Shown: positions 12,081 to 24,664, counted from the first letter of the stretch. The stretch: DNA of 64,000 nucleotides from Sphagnum magellanicum (GCA_021904315.1 CM038914.1:21005065-21069064); one strand, 5' to 3'. The notes: generated by a model not told the origin, from the letters alone. Numbers and translations: made by a program.

Positions 12081-14793
12081 AGACTATAAGGTAGACACGC
12101 CTATCACCAAACACCTACCATATCTTTGAAGTTTTTTGTCCTTTTGGAAAGATTTTCATGATCGTGGGTGAGCCAAATGAAGACTTACAATATTTCTTGG
12201 AACTCCAAAAACAAATAAGCAACAACAAAAAAGGAAGAAGAGGATGAGCTTGTCAAGGAGAAAAAAAAACATTTCTTGCTTGTTTTGAACATTTAAAAAA
12301 GCTACGAAAGTGCCACTTGAAGATTTACAAAACCTTTTTCAAATAAAGACAATAGAGTAACATCCAAAAATCTTAAGCTCTAAAATGTAAACTATTCATA
12401 TGTGTCAACCCACATGCCCATCATGACCCCCTTCACTTGCAAAGGGCATATCTTACTCATTATTTCATCAATTTCAGATATCGATTTGAACTTGACCTTT
12501 TTGACCAATGTTTTTTTGACCAAGGGGTCATGGGTTATTTTGATTAGTCAAGATGACAAGTTGTCAACTTGACCACTAGTTAATTAAGTTGGCCACAATA
12601 ATCTATAGTATTATGTATGCCACATGTCACAACTATGTTACATCTTAAGTATCAACATAACATTGTTAGGTGCCATTTCCCATCAAGTTTTTCATCCATT
12701 TGAAGTGCCACATGTGATCAATTTGTCTTATGTGTTTTCAAAAGTTGTGAAACCACAATGACCACCAAGGTTTTGATTATTTTCAACCACAATGTGGAAA
12801 TAGAAAGAATCTTGACAAAAGACTAGCCTTGAATATAAGTATGGATTAGGAAGTACTTGCGCTTTAGAAGATCATAATTTATGAGTTGGGGACATGTAAG
12901 AGGCCTCCTCTAAACTTTTTTTATCCTATATCAACTCCAATTATAAATTGTAACAACCATTAGAATAGCACAAGTGACAAATTGTAAGCAACTTATGAAT
13001 AACAAAGATGCAAACATTATTCCCATCTAAGATTAAATGAATCAAAGTTTGTGTGTCCATGAAGACTTCCTCTACAAGGAAAAAAAAAAAGTCATTATAA
13101 CATTGTCATGAAGTAATTGATTCAAACATCTTTAAAAGTTCCAAGGTATATGTATGATGACAAGTTGATAATCAACTTGTTAGCTTGAATTCCTTCTTCA
13201 CTTTCATAAGTACTAAGACCATGGAAAATGCCACTATACTTTGTGAACCCACTATGTTCGAGACCTTGTTAAATGCAAATGCATTTTGGGAGTCCTTTCC
13301 TTTGCGTTGGTTAGGATTCACCATAACAATTTTTCCAATTCTTTCCGATATAGTCAACAATTGTTGGCTTTCTAGGTTCATCTAAAAAAATGATCTCACA
13401 TGACAACATTCCTTAATAATACTTGAACTTCACACATCAAAACAAGCAAATTATTAGATTCAACCATCATGAATCCTTGTAACTGTGATGTGCTTCATAG
13501 TGGGGGAGCTCCAACTCTTAGTGCTTGCAATTGGGAATGTTCACCAAAGTTAGATTGCCCAAAAGAACATTTCTAAAAATATACATGGACACTTCAAAGG
13601 GGCAAATGCCCTCATTATAGTTAATGGCTTGAATCTTACATACATGTGAATCATATCAATTGTTGAAATGATTTGGAAGTAGTGTACAACATGAATGAAA
13701 AATGCAATTGAACAAATAAACGGAATTATGGTCAAGACTTCATACAAACTCAAGTCTATATACAAACTTTAATGATTAACCCAAGAATGTTGCACATGTT
13801 TGAGCTATGTTTTTATTAACCATTCTTGACAACATCCTCTACTTTGTAAGTTACAAATACTAAGCCATATCATGATTGTTCATGATCAAAATGTGTTGCC
13901 TCTTACAAGAAGTCAAGTTTTAAATGATAATCTATTTAACTTGTAGATTTTAAATAGGGTTTGTAACCAATGAACTCTAAAAGCAAACACACATGTTAAT
14001 TGCATTTACAAATGAGAACGTTTATTGATGATTTGTAACAACTAACATAACATGCTTGTCAATCCTATGCATATATAATATCATCAATGCTTCACAACTT
14101 TGACTTTGATGGTACATTATGTATATTATCATTGCAAGATGTGCATTCCAAGTGAGTGAATGACTGACTACATTGAAGGTCGTTGGAACAACCCAAGAAC
14201 AAGGAACAACCTATAGCAAGATAAATCCTTTTTCGCTAAATGAAGCACATATAGGATCGGAGAAAGGAAAGAGGAAAATAAAGTTCAAGCATTTACCAAA
14301 TACTTCCCCAACACAAGAAAGTCCTAAAGAAGTCAAGTGTACCTTAGCAACTTGAGAGTTGACAACAAGCAAGTTTGTTGCTTGCACAACATGCATCCAA
14401 ATTGTGCAAAGACTTGCAAAGTTGTTCAAGAGAAACACACACAACACATGAAAGTGCTTGTGAGAAGCATCTTAATCATTCCTTCATTGTTGCCAATTAG
14501 TGATGATGATAGCACCATTGTCAAGTGAAGAAAAAACTCACATAGATTCTCTTGGCTCAAGATTTTCATGTCTTAAGATCTCATTTGAGATCTTGAATAA
14601 AGATGGGGCGAGGGGGCCTCACCAGCGTCCAGTATTTCTGGAAGGCATCTCTTCAAAAACTAGGGAAATGGAAAGCAATGAAAAAGTGTTTCCTTCCCAT
14701 CCACCATCCATCCCTCATGGTGCAGTGGCAGTTGTTGGTTCACGCCAGCCATGGCCAGAGGCTTTTTTTTTTTTTTGGGGGTCCATTTTGTGC
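12081..14793. other. AT-rich intergenic stretch
   Basis: I see no gene, RNA or element boundary. Open frames up to about 111 codons near 14500-14930 are unassigned and show no conserved motif. Confidence 0.45.
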
Positions 14794-15390
14794 TGTAGCC
14801 AAAGTAGTGATGATAAAGATTTGGCTACAAGCTAAATATGAAAGTAAAAAATTTGAACATCCCTCTATATTTCTAGCCTACCTGAACCATGTAGAAGACA
14901 TGGAATTTGTTTTTCAAAAAAGATAAAATTCTCGCCATTAAAAATCTCAAAAAGCACTTGATTTTAGCACTTTAATTTTTAATATAACTTTTTGGCTAGA
15001 TATAACCAGCAAAAAAAGGCTGGTCACCACTATCATGGCTGAGTCCTTCTATTCCTGCCAATTTTGTGATGTCCAAGTGCCTAAGATTGATGGTTGAGGA
15101 GCAGTGTTATTTTTGGTGAAAGTTTTTATGTAGCCAAAGTGGTGATGATCCACAAGAAAATTTAGCTAAATTTGGCTACAAGCTTAAGTATGAAAGTCAT
15201 TAAAAAAAAACACCCTTTTATATTTTTGGCTACATACTTGAACCATGTATATGAACATGAATATTTTTTAAAATTGGACGAATTATGGCTATTGAAAATC
15301 TCACAAAGCAATTAATTTTAGCACTTTTAATTTTTAATATAGCTTTTTGGCTATATATTGCCATTGCCAGCAAAAGAAAAGGCTGTTGAG
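14794..15390. repeat. Diverged tandem duplication, offset about 335 bp
   Basis: Copies start at TGTAGCCAAAGT (14794 and 15129). They share GTGATGAT, TTTGGCTACAAGCT, TATGAAAGT, CTGAACCATGTA-like and TTTAGCACTTT words, then TTTTTAATATA, TTTTTGGCTA and a CCAGCAAAA end. The first copy finishes in a small hairpin (CCAGC, A-run, GGCTGG). Divergence is substantial, so the event is old. Confidence 0.75.
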
Positions 15391-15843
15391 AAGGCTGTTG
15401 CTTCTGGTTGATCAGATGGTAGTTGAGAGAAGGAGGGAGGGAGACGGGGAGGACGATCAGAAGGTGACAGAGTCCATGTTTGATAATGATGATGATTCAT
15501 GGAGGGAGAAAAATCTAGGGAAGGGAAGGCTGGTGTTGCTGCTCTGTACCCAATTGTGTACACCAACAATTGTGACTCCAATCCTAGAATTTCTGGTGTG
15601 AGCTCACAGGCCAGGAGGAAGTTGAGCTCCATCGCGTAGTGTTATTTAACATTCTGCAGGTGTCTGTTTTCTCCCATATCCTTTGTCAGCCTTTCGGCTC
15701 TGTTGTGCTGCCAAAACGCCTTCGGATTAAACGTCTCCCTAATCTTTGCGCTTGGGGCAATGACGCAATGCCTTACAAAAATACGAGACGCGTCAATTGC
15801 TGGTTGAAAACTACTTCCAACCCCCTATCGTGCCTGAAAGCAG
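15391..15843. other. Intergenic stretch upstream of the duplicated block
   Basis: Base composition is more balanced here than to the left. Open frames exist on both strands at 15347-15632, but neither shows a family motif. I cannot support a gene. Confidence 0.4.
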
Positions 15844-16184
15844 TGCTTTTTTTTTCTTGGTTTTTCATTATCGAAAATTTGGCGAAATTTAACCAAAACA
15901 TTTAGGCGAATTTATTCGAATAAATTACACTATTAAAACAAAATTTTCCAGAATTTTCTCAATTTCTTTGTCGAAAATTGGCAAAGTTTCGCCAGAAAAA
16001 GAAAACCCTTGACAGGACAGGAGTTAGACCAGTGTTTTTTATTTTTCATTATTGAAATTTTGGTGAAATCTAACAAAATAAAAATTAGCAAAATTAGTCG
16101 AATTTACAATACAAAAACCAAAATTTCAAAAAACTTCCCAATTTCTTTGTCAAAAATTGGCGAAATTTCGCCAGAAAAAAACCA
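15844..16184. repeat. Diverged tandem duplication with GGCGAAA/TTTCGCC palindromes, upstream of the MoaE gene
   Basis: Two copies run from a TTTTTCATTAT start (near 15865 and 16045) to a matching end, TCAATTTCTTTGTCGAAAAT and its variant, then TTTCGCCAGAAAAA. GGCGAAATTTCGCC near the end of the second copy is a perfect palindrome. It lies roughly 280-620 bp before the MoaE start codon. Confidence 0.7.
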
Positions 16185-16377
16185 CTGCTCGCAAGAGCGC
16201 CTGAGAATTTCTGCAAGGTTCGCCATAGGCTCGGACCTCACAAGGAAAACCAATTAGGACACAGTCAGCCTCTGAACAGGTTGAGGTTCTCTGCATGCTA
16301 CCGGAAGACGAGGGTGATTGGAGTTTCTCTCCTAAAATAAAGAAGAAGGGTTTCTGAATTTTACAAGAGGAGGGTGG

Positions 16378-16386
16378 TTAGGGTTA
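16378..16386. promoter_or_regulatory. Telo-box-like motif before the MoaE gene
   Basis: TTAGGGTTA lies about 75-80 bp upstream of the ATG. Telo-boxes (AAACCCTAA) are known elements of plant housekeeping promoters. The role here is inferred. Confidence 0.45.
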
Positions 16387-16459
16387 TCCTCCTCGGCGAG
16401 ACAAGAAGGTTTCTGTATGCCATAAGACGAAGAGGAGGAGGGTGAGGGTTTTAGTGGTG

Positions 16460-16957
16460 ATGGCATTGGCAGACGGGAAAATACGTACAGTAGAAGAAGA
16501 ACAAGAAGAAGAGGGTGTGGAAGATGTCGTAGAGATCAAGGAGAACCCTCTAGACATCATGCGGTACATCGATGCCGTTCGGGATTCCAGTGCTGGTGCC
16601 ATCGCCACTTTCAGCGGTACCACCAGAGACACGTTCGAAGGACAGGAAGTCTTGGAACTCCGCTACGAAGCACATGAGCCCATGGCCTACCGCGAGCTGA
16701 GGAGGATCTGTCAAGTGGCGAGAGAGAAATGGGATTTGAAGCGCATGGCGGTGGCGCACAGAACCGGCGTTGTAACCATTGGCCAGGAAAGCGTCTTCAT
16801 CGCTGTCTCGTCCATGCATCGGCAAGATGCGCTCAAAGCTTGTGAATTTGTGATCGATGAAATCAAAGCTCGGGTACCCATTTGGAAGAAGGAAATTTAC
16901 AACAACGGAGAGGCATGGAAACAGAATCCTGAATTCTTGACAAGGAATGCAACCTAG
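16460..16957 (+). CDS. CNX6: Molybdopterin synthase large (catalytic) subunit, MoaE/MOCS2B/CNX6 type
   Basis: A single exon of 165 codons. MoaE dimerises with two copies of the small MoaD-type subunit and uses their C-terminal thiocarboxylates to turn precursor Z (cPMP) into molybdopterin in the cytosol, a step in molybdenum cofactor synthesis. Residues 1-38 are an acidic N-terminal extension rich in Glu. The MoaE fold follows: GAIATFSGTTRDTFEG, then LRYEAHEPMA, then AHRTGVVTIGQESVFIAVSS with His100 and, just after, the HR pair at 120-121. VPIWKKEIY carries the Lys pair 143-144, where the family's catalytic lysine lies. The ATG at 16460 is the first in frame; upstream the frame continues only without ATG. 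Absence of introns suits this small gene. Function is assigned with high confidence. Confidence 0.95.
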   Translation: MALADGKIRTVEEEQEEEGVEDVVEIKENPLDIMRYIDAVRDSSAGAIATFSGTTRDTFEGQEVLELRYEAHEPMAYRELRRICQVAREKWDLKRMAVAHRTGVVTIGQESVFIAVSSMHRQDALKACEFVIDEIKARVPIWKKEIYNNGEAWKQNPEFLTRNAT

Positions 16958-17939
16958 GTTCTTTCTTCTTCTTCTTCTTCACTCGAGAGCTTGCTGCTTG
17001 CTTGCAGTAGTAACTTCACACTCCACAGAAAAGAGGCAGCAGAAGCTTGCAAGTATGTAAAATTCAGCTCCTCTGGATTTACTCCCTCCTTCCTCCTCAC
17101 AAGATAACTTTCTTGTGATCTGCAGGCCTTGAGGTGCAATTTGGTGAAGATATAGATAGCTAGTTGCAGAGAGACAACAATGGAGGAGGAGGAGCTACGG
17201 AGGAATTTCCTAAATCTACTGGAGAGTCAGAACCTTGACTCTATATGTACAGCTAGCTACTGTTCCTTCCATGAGTTAAAAAGTTAGGTGCTTTCCTTAA
17301 GGATTTTGACAGTCACTGTCTCAAACTCTGCAGAGAATCAAACCACACAGTTTCAATTCGTTTCATTGACAGACTACTGCATTTTTTTTCCTTTTCCTCT
17401 TTTCAATGAAGCTCACAGGACTAATTCCTCATTGAAGAAGCACATTCAATAATGATACCAAAGACCTGCAAGAAGACAAAAAAATATAGGAGCTCAAGTT
17501 TGCAATCAAAGGAGAGTGGGAAAAACAACATAACAGGCATTTGAGGGGTTCTTGGCAATGTTGTTTCTTCCATGCAATCTGAAGCTCCTCCTCATTTCCC
17601 ACCCACATGTTTGATGACAGTTTTACTCAGAAAAGCAACCCAATAGTTTCTAGATTGAGACTGCCATTGGACAACATTGATGGAAAGATGGTGGATGCTA
17701 CATTCCTTCTATTGCAGAATGTCAGCATACAATGCTTGAGCTCAGTTCATGATTGAAGTATTGCACACCAGCAGCACAAGGCAACCAGAAATCTCTCAAG
17801 GACCACAAACATAAAACAATTTATTCGGATCTCACATTTGAAGTTGAGTATTTTCTGTCTGCTACACAATGTTTTGTAGAAGCAGCCCCTGCAAAATATA
17901 TCTACACCTACCTGTTACAGATCACTAAATAAAACCACT
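16958..17939. other. Intergenic region between convergent MoaE and BOLA4-like genes
   Basis: It holds the two 3' ends facing each other and should contain both 3'UTRs. Small open frames such as the one at 16954-17139 (-) look like shadows. A (CTT)n run lies just after the MoaE stop. Confidence 0.55.
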
Positions 17940-19045
17940 TTACACATCCTTGGAAGCACCTGCAGCTTCAGCAGGAGTTTGGGTGCGGAGCTGGTCAACA
18001 GCATGAACTGTGCTTTGAAGTTCCTCCCATATGGCCTTGTATACCATGCGTTGCCGGTTGACCCTCGATTGGCCCTCAAATGCTTCTGCCACTACATCAA
18101 TGCTGCAGACCAAGGTATCCAGAGACAAATCAACATGGTTGTGTTTGAAGCTCCCAACTACTATCTACAGAAATACATACAGAAATTAATCTGCAATGTC
18201 AGATGCTAAGTATGTCAGTAAAATCCACAACCCCATCTTCATCTGTCACATATTTTGCACTAAGAGATATCTAGCATTGTTCCTCTCTCTGCAGATGACT
18301 TGCTCAGATGGGAGTTCAGGCATGATAGTAACCATAGAAAGAGAGAAAATGGATGCAGCTACCATACCTAACATGTCGCCCATCTCCATATGCATCTTTC
18401 ACAGAAACCTCCTGTGCTTTCAATTGTTCTTTTATCTATACACAATTGCAACTGGAATTCAGAATGTCATCGATCAACTTCAAGCTTGTAACTGCAACAG
18501 ACTTATCGCACATAATCCACAATTCCTTCCTTCCCACTAAACTCAAGAAACTTCAACAAGACCTAAAGCTCATCAGTAGGCGTGTCTCCAAAAGGCTTCA
18601 ATATGGAACTAAAAAGCTGCGGCAGCAGTAAGTGCCAAAAGAGAGATACTTCGATGGTCTTTTGCAAGCTCCAGAATTCCATGAGACAAACAATGCTACA
18701 AGAAGATGTTGTTGCTTTGTCATTTCATACAGGGAAGAATTAAGAAGAGGATGAGAGGGAAGAAAAACAGAGGTGCAAAAAAGAAACCTTATCTTGCATG
18801 CTTGTAATGAGGGGGAAGTCCACAGTTCCTGGCTCGGACACATCCACCGCTTTCACTGTTAAGAACCGCTGCTGCCTCAGCTGCTTCGTCGTCGTCTCCC
18901 CTGATGACAACAATCCATACCTTTTCCATTGCCGTGACGGTAAGGAAGTGCGCTGCTGCAAAGCGCAGACTGAAGGACATCGAGGGTGGATAGTGCGGAT
19001 GGATCTCAGCACGGAAACACACGATTGTGCCAAAGCTCCTGACAT
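17940..19045 (-). CDS. BOLA4: BolA-family protein, BOLA4-like (organellar)
   Basis: Three exons on the minus strand: 19045-18788, 18435-18368 and 18102-17940, 162 residues, all junctions in phase. Residues 1-86 are a basic, Ser/Arg-rich leader that looks like a plastid/mitochondrial targeting sequence. The BolA domain follows: [20 protein letters not shown], then the His at about 107, then [20 protein letters not shown] and [16 protein letters not shown] with the invariant C-terminal His at about 142. These two positions are the ones BolA proteins use with monothiol glutaredoxins to hold a [2Fe-2S] cluster. The [15 protein letters not shown] form resembles BOLA4 rather than BOLA1/2. The 5'UTR ends in a (GA)n tract (plus strand CT, 19051-19083) only a few bases before the ATG. 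Family call is firm; paralogue is likely. Confidence 0.93.
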
Positions 19046-19046
19046 C

Positions 19047-19050
<4 letters not shown>

Positions 19051-19083
<33 letters not shown>
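19051..19083. repeat. (CT)n microsatellite in the BOLA4-like 5'UTR
   Basis: Sixteen CT units (GA on the coding strand) end 6 bp before the start codon. Its translation in one frame (Arg-Glu repeats) is not expected to be used. Confidence 0.9.
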
Positions 19084-19085
<2 letters not shown>

Positions 19086-19231
19086 CAACAAAGAAATTCA
19101 CTGCTTTTAGTTCCTGTATGTACGAACTTCAATTTCCTGCTCGTTTGATTGCCGCTGCAGTAGAGCAAAAGCCACAGCGATAGCAATCGCGAGCGCAGCA
19201 ATCGGACTGCAATCGCACTGCAATAGCCCCA

Positions 19232-19240
19232 AAACCCTAA
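19232..19240. promoter_or_regulatory. Telo-box upstream of the BOLA4-like gene
   Basis: AAACCCTAA lies about 190 bp upstream of the start codon of the minus-strand gene. Confidence 0.5.
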
Positions 19241-22103
19241 CGGATCGAAAGGGCAGAAGAGGAGAAAAACCCGGAAGAGACGCAAGGAAGACGACGACGA
19301 GTATCATCCATACGAAGCGGATGACGTGCCTCTATTTTTCATCTGTTTCATTGTTTTTGGTGCTTTTGGAGTTGTGATCATCGACCATTTCTCATCCACT
19401 GAGCTGCGCAAAGAAACAAGCTGCGGGTAAGCTTTCGGCTATGGCGGAAGAGTTCCCCGTCTCGTCGCCCTTGGTCAGAAGAGAGCTTCGATGTCACTCG
19501 AAAAGCTTGAAGCACTCTTGTTCTGTGTGATCCTCCAATTGCCTTCCTATTTTCCGAAAGGAATTTCCTCCCTTTCTTGGTTTTTTGGGGGCGGAGGATG
19601 TTGTTGCATGGTCTTGAGAACTAGGACAAGTGCTGGGGCCGTGCTTTAGGGTTTCTTGCATTCGAGGCTTTTGCGCAAACAGGAAGCTCTCTGAAGTCCA
19701 ACAAAAGTTTCAGAACAGAAAGTCCAGCAGCAAAATCTGTTGGCATTGTGCTGGATGCATGCTCATCAAGCTGGGGCTTAAACCATGAGACCTCTTCTTT
19801 CCCTTAACCACAGACCTCTCTCCTCCTCTCGTAAAGATCTTAATGAACAATCAATGTGTAAGATCTATGTGAGCTCATTATAGCCACACTCGATTCATTT
19901 GAGAGTGTGAACGGTCCATGTAGTGTGTGACTCCCTCCTGCATCAAGTGATTTGGGGGGAAATCATCCTCCCTGTGTCTAGTTCAACATTTCTGGGCAAA
20001 TGTCACCACCAGCAAGAGGTGGTGATTAGCAACTTTTCTGTTGTCTTTTGTAGGTACCTGATAGCTAACACCTGATGTTGATGCAGTTTGAGATCAATTG
20101 CCTGTTTGATGTCTAGATGAACAAGCAACACAAGCAGCACAAACAAGATGGTGGTACAAAGTTGCTGCTGTGATGCTGTCTGCAAGTACCATCACAGAGT
20201 ATTGATCAAATGCAAACATATGTACAGGAGGAGGAGAGATATACAACAAGGGATTCGAAGTTTGCCTGTGATCAGTGTAGTGTATCAGGTAAGAGTTGGC
20301 AACCTTAACAGATTGCATACATATATCCCTCCAAAATCAAGGGGAAAAATAAAATGACAGGATTCAAGATCCAGTGTATTTGCATGAATAAAACTCCAAA
20401 TCAAAGCCAGTGAACAGGACATGAAAAAATATTGTGAAATCTCCTCACATTTTGCTGAATTGACTGCCTGCAAAGACAATCCAGGTGGTCATTATGTCAT
20501 TGCAGCAGATTAGAGCAGGTTGGGTGCATGATGCATAATTGGACCCACAAGAGGAAGTGATCTGCCCCTGGCCTGCTCATCACAACTATGTTGGGGATCA
20601 CCACTGAGAATATGACTATGTTGGTGCTCAAGTGAGCCAATACACAAGCTTTTGTGAACCTTTCAAGAAATGCTGCAAACTCAGTGTGGTCTCACATCCC
20701 ATCCTCATTCCTGTCCAAAGTTTTCAATTGTGAGTTCTTGATTCATCCTCCTCCACCAGTTACCCTGTGGTCCTGCATCCCATCCTCATTCCTGTCAAAG
20801 GTTTTCAATTGTGAATTCTTGTTCATCCTCCTCCACCAGTTACCCTATTTATGCAAGTCTGCTATTTGCTCTAGTCAAGGAGCTCCTCAAAAACAGGTGT
20901 GTTACAAAAGAATGGCATGAAAGAAAAGGATGCACAACACACCTCCACAAACTCTGCTACCTTGTCTTGTGGGCAGGTAATATTTCAGGTTTGATGATAA
21001 AGCTGCTACTGCCACATATGGTCATATAGAAGTTGCTGGGGAGCATGGAAAGTTGTTCAAGAGCAATACATACATATATATATACATCAGAAATCATACA
21101 TGGGAAGAATGTGTGAGATCAAGAAACAAGTATTAAACATGTCATGGTGCATTGTTGTTGAATATGGAGCAAGGATGCTACAAGCTCTTCTTGCCACGGG
21201 AATCTTCTTTGTCGTGAGTAGCCTAATGACAGAACAAACACTTGCCATTAAATCTGAACAAAGAAACCAAAATAAGGAATGGTCATTATAGAACTGCACT
21301 TATGGACGATTATGAGTATACTAAATATGCTAATGATGTCTTTCAGAAGCACAATGGTCCCTCAAAGAGACTATCCCTTTGTAGATCCACAGATTTACAG
21401 CATACCAACTTTGCTATCAGAAAATTTAGCAGAATTGAGGCAACAAGTTGATGATTTAGATGAGAACAAAGATTTCTGTTCCATTGTATAAATACATCTA
21501 CTACATGATCATCAGGTTCATGGTTGTTCCTGAAAAGGAGGGATTAGGGTTCATATAATAGGAGGCATTGCACGATGCAACTCTATCAGGGCTAGGGTTA
21601 GGATCAGGGTTAGGTCACAAGTTCAAGACAACATGCAAGTGTTCTTAGCTCTATAGTCTTGTGGCAAAGCAACTTTAATAGTCCCCTGCAAGGCAATTTC
21701 ATTTCTCTGTCTTAGTGGCATAATTTTCAGAACATGACCACCTTGAAATTGAGCATGGCTGGTAATTAGACCACAGCTGAGAACCCTTGCCTTGCAACCA
21801 AATTGGTAAACCCTTCTTAAACCCCAAACCTGATTCTGTGTGGCTAGATCCCAGAAGTCAACCAAGATTCCTGACAAAATGACATATGAATCCACATCCA
21901 ATAAATTGCAGGTTCTTTGACAGCCAAATATTCATTTGTGCTCACAAGTCACCTTCGATTACCAAGTTGCTTGCACCATTACATTCAATGCGGAATCACA
22001 TATCCACAACAGGTGTGACTCTCCCTCTAAGGAATGTACAAAGTAGGGATATAGTACCCCTCCCCTGGCACTCTGTCCTCTAGTAGTTTAGTTTAAAGAG
22101 AGT
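19241..22103. other. Intergenic region between BOLA4-like and NPL4 genes
   Basis: About 2.9 kb lacks a recognised gene. A 29-codon frame beginning with an ATG at 19441 could be a first exon or a chance frame. An approximately 80-bp tandem duplication lies at 20695-20860 and TTAGGG-like repeats near 21590-21616. The right end will hold the NPL4 3'UTR. Confidence 0.5.
20695..20860. repeat. About 80-bp tandem duplication
   Basis: CATCCCATCCTCATTCCTGT recurs at 20695 and 20776, each followed by GTTTTCAATTGTGA and TCATCCTCCTCCACCAGTTA. The copies are nearly identical, so the event is recent. Confidence 0.88.
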
Positions 22104-23840
22104 TTAGAAATGACTTGCAAGAGATTCGATGATAAGCTGGTACCCATCTGGTACAGGGCCTTGAACTCGAATGCACTCCATTAGTTGAGGTATGTCTGTA
22201 TTTACATCCAAGTAGTTGGACAACAAGAGCAGGAGGTGGAAGTCTGCAATCCGTTTTACATATGGCTTATTCCTGGTGCGCTCCAGATGAGCCTTCAGTG
22301 CTTGGAGACTTGAAAATGACTCACGGTTCTCAACTGGAAATGTGCATGACAATGGACCCTGAACAGATCCACAGTTCACCAACTTCAGTAATTAGCCATT
22401 TGAAAATACAATTCCAAACCCCGCTTTCTGTACAACAAGAAATCTTCAACCATTCCTGAGAGTCTAACAAAACCTGGTTTTAGTGAGAGATTGCCATCTA
22501 GGGGATGATTGCTTGCCAATTGAAACTGGCACCCTCTTTCCAGATTTTCAGCAGAAACTGAAACGGCATCATCAGCCCAGATTTGAGATTCAAGGTGGGG
22601 CTTCGCTACTGTATTTACAAGGTGAAGAGCTACTACAATGTTGCTGAAGCATCCAAAAGAAGCAAGGATACCCTTATGATTGGAAAACAACTACACTTTC
22701 CGCATCTCATAGAGAGAGACTTAACTGACAATTAAGAATTTCTCTCTATGACCCACCTTGATGCTGCACTCTGAACCAAGTTTAGAAAGGAGCCAGATAA
22801 GAAGGAAGATATAGAGAGAGATGGAAAAGAGGAAAGGAACAGCATTGGAAAGGAAAGTACTGAACCTCATGGTCAAGGATCTTGACAAGCACAAGGAAGA
22901 AATCATTGTCAACATCCCGCGTATCCTTGCTTAGAATCACCACATCTTTAGCCATACGGGAAAGTTTGGGGTCAAGGTCAGGACAATCCTCAACAAAGCA
23001 GCCCTCCTTATACAATTTCACGCACTGATCACTCAATTGAAATGCCTCAAAATGCACATCAGTGCCACCTTCATCATTCACTTCAAGCTTGACTATGGCA
23101 GTGGCCCAACACTCAAATTCAGACTCAGCATGAAGCTGTGCTGCCTGCCGGATCTCAATGCTAGAGAGTGTATAATCCCTTTTGGTTTGGCTGACCGTTT
23201 GGGTGAAGATGAAGCCAACTTTGCGTAACCCTAACCCTGCCGCAATGATATCTGCATGCTTCTCCTCCTCCATATCTCTCATGAGAAGGAGACTGTCTTC
23301 AGAACCTTGCTGTGGAGGCTCGTAGATGAATTCCACAGAGACTTCACCTGCTTCATTCACTGAACCGTACATGAATCCTCCTCTCTTGACTGAGAATGCA
23401 AGGCTCTGATGCACATAGTGCTGGAATGAGTCAGCCGCTTCCCTGTCCAATGACAAGGAACTGCAATGCGGCTTCTCTTGTCGCTCGATCCGAGTTTGGC
23501 GTGCAATGAGATCATCCATAGTCATCTTCTTCCCGAAAGTCCCGTGTGGCGTTACAGGCGGTCCGGCAACAATTCTCTCCCCACTGTACACAAGGTATAC
23601 CACAGCTCCGTGGCCGAGTCCCAGAGACGATAGACTGGCATCCAAATTCTTCATATCAGTGAAAGACGCGTCTCTGTCGGGTTCTTTGGCAAGCAATAAC
23701 GCTCGATTTCTGGACAATAATTGTTGTGACACAGGAACGTTCAAGGTTTCCGCTATCGCAGATTGCAGCTCTTTGACTGTTGCATTCGCTTCCACGGTTA
23801 CACGCTCCAATCCATCTCTGCTCCTTACTCTGATCAACAT
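22104..23840 (-). CDS. NPL4: NPL4-like cofactor of the CDC48/p97 AAA ATPase
   Basis: Two exons, 23840-22866 (325 codons) and 22358-22104, giving 409 residues. The GT-AG intron (507 bp) falls between codons, joining VKILDHE to GPLSCTFPVENRES. NPL4 pairs with UFD1 to recruit polyubiquitinated clients to CDC48 for extraction from membranes and chromatin. The protein opens with the ubiquitin-like NPL4 domain, MLIRVRSRDGLERVTV to about residue 75. Then comes a linker with TPHGTFGKKMTMDDLIARQ, and a large MPN-like NPL4 domain containing ADIIAAGLGLRKVGFIFTQ and RDYTLSSIEIRQAAQLHAES. Length and the lack of a C-terminal NZF zinc finger match plant NPL4 proteins. The ATG chosen begins exactly at the ubiquitin-like domain; the longer open frame upstream is low-complexity. 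Regulation is not visible. Confidence 0.95.
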
Positions 23841-24574
23841 CTTTGTTTGATAATGATGCCGATGACGATGATGATACACAAAGACCTGCAAAAATTTATT
23901 TGCCACAACAACAACGACAACAACAAATATAGCAACAAAGAGGAAATCAAAATCTGAAAACAAGCTCCAAAACTACAAACACGACCACGAAGCACACACA
24001 AGACCTAAAAACACCAAAAATCGCTCCTAAATGCCAACCACGATTGCGGAGCACACAAGACCTAAAAGCCTGAAATCTCTTTTTCTTCTTCTGCTGCTGC
24101 TGCTGCTTCTTCTTCTTCTTCTTCTTCAGCAGTGGCCACAACGACTACGCTCGAAGAAACCTCGAGAAGATTTATGAATATTTTTACTCCAGAAGAAAGG
24201 GCCTCGTCGACTTCGTCATTTTTCTTCTTGTTTTTCTCGTCTTGTTGCCTCGGTGATTCAGATCAAGTGCGTGATTGGGTGTTTTTTTCTTTTTTTTCTT
24301 TTTTTTTGGCAGCCACGCACTTTCTGTCACCAACGAAACCAAATTTGTATGGTGAGATGAATGAATTTTTTTTTCGTAAGTAACAACGGCAAACGAACAA
24401 TTTGACCAATTCTTCCTCCAACTGCCAACGCATCTTTCTTGCTTGCTTTCTTTCTTTGGGGGTTGGGCTGACGGTTTCTATTTTCTTTTTTTTCTTTTTT
24501 TTTTGTTGGGGGTGGCATCTTGACGTGTGTCATGTGTAGGATAAGGCACTAGGGGAGACGGAAGGGGGGGCAAA

Positions 24575-24664
24575 GGCATTACCACTAATGGGCCCCCCAG
24601 CAGGGACTCCTGTGACTCCGAGGCTGGCAACGACAACCCAGACGGCCTTACACTTTGTAATGCC
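24575..24664. repeat. Short inverted repeat, possible MITE remnant
   Basis: GGCATTAC (24575-24582) and GTAATGCC (24657-24664) face each other across a GC-rich 74-bp centre. G- and C-rich tracts lie outside. I see no convincing target duplication, so transposon origin is only possible. Confidence 0.3.

Noticed and set aside
21590-21616. TTAGGG-like repeats
   Set aside because: Imperfect and only two to three units; no array.
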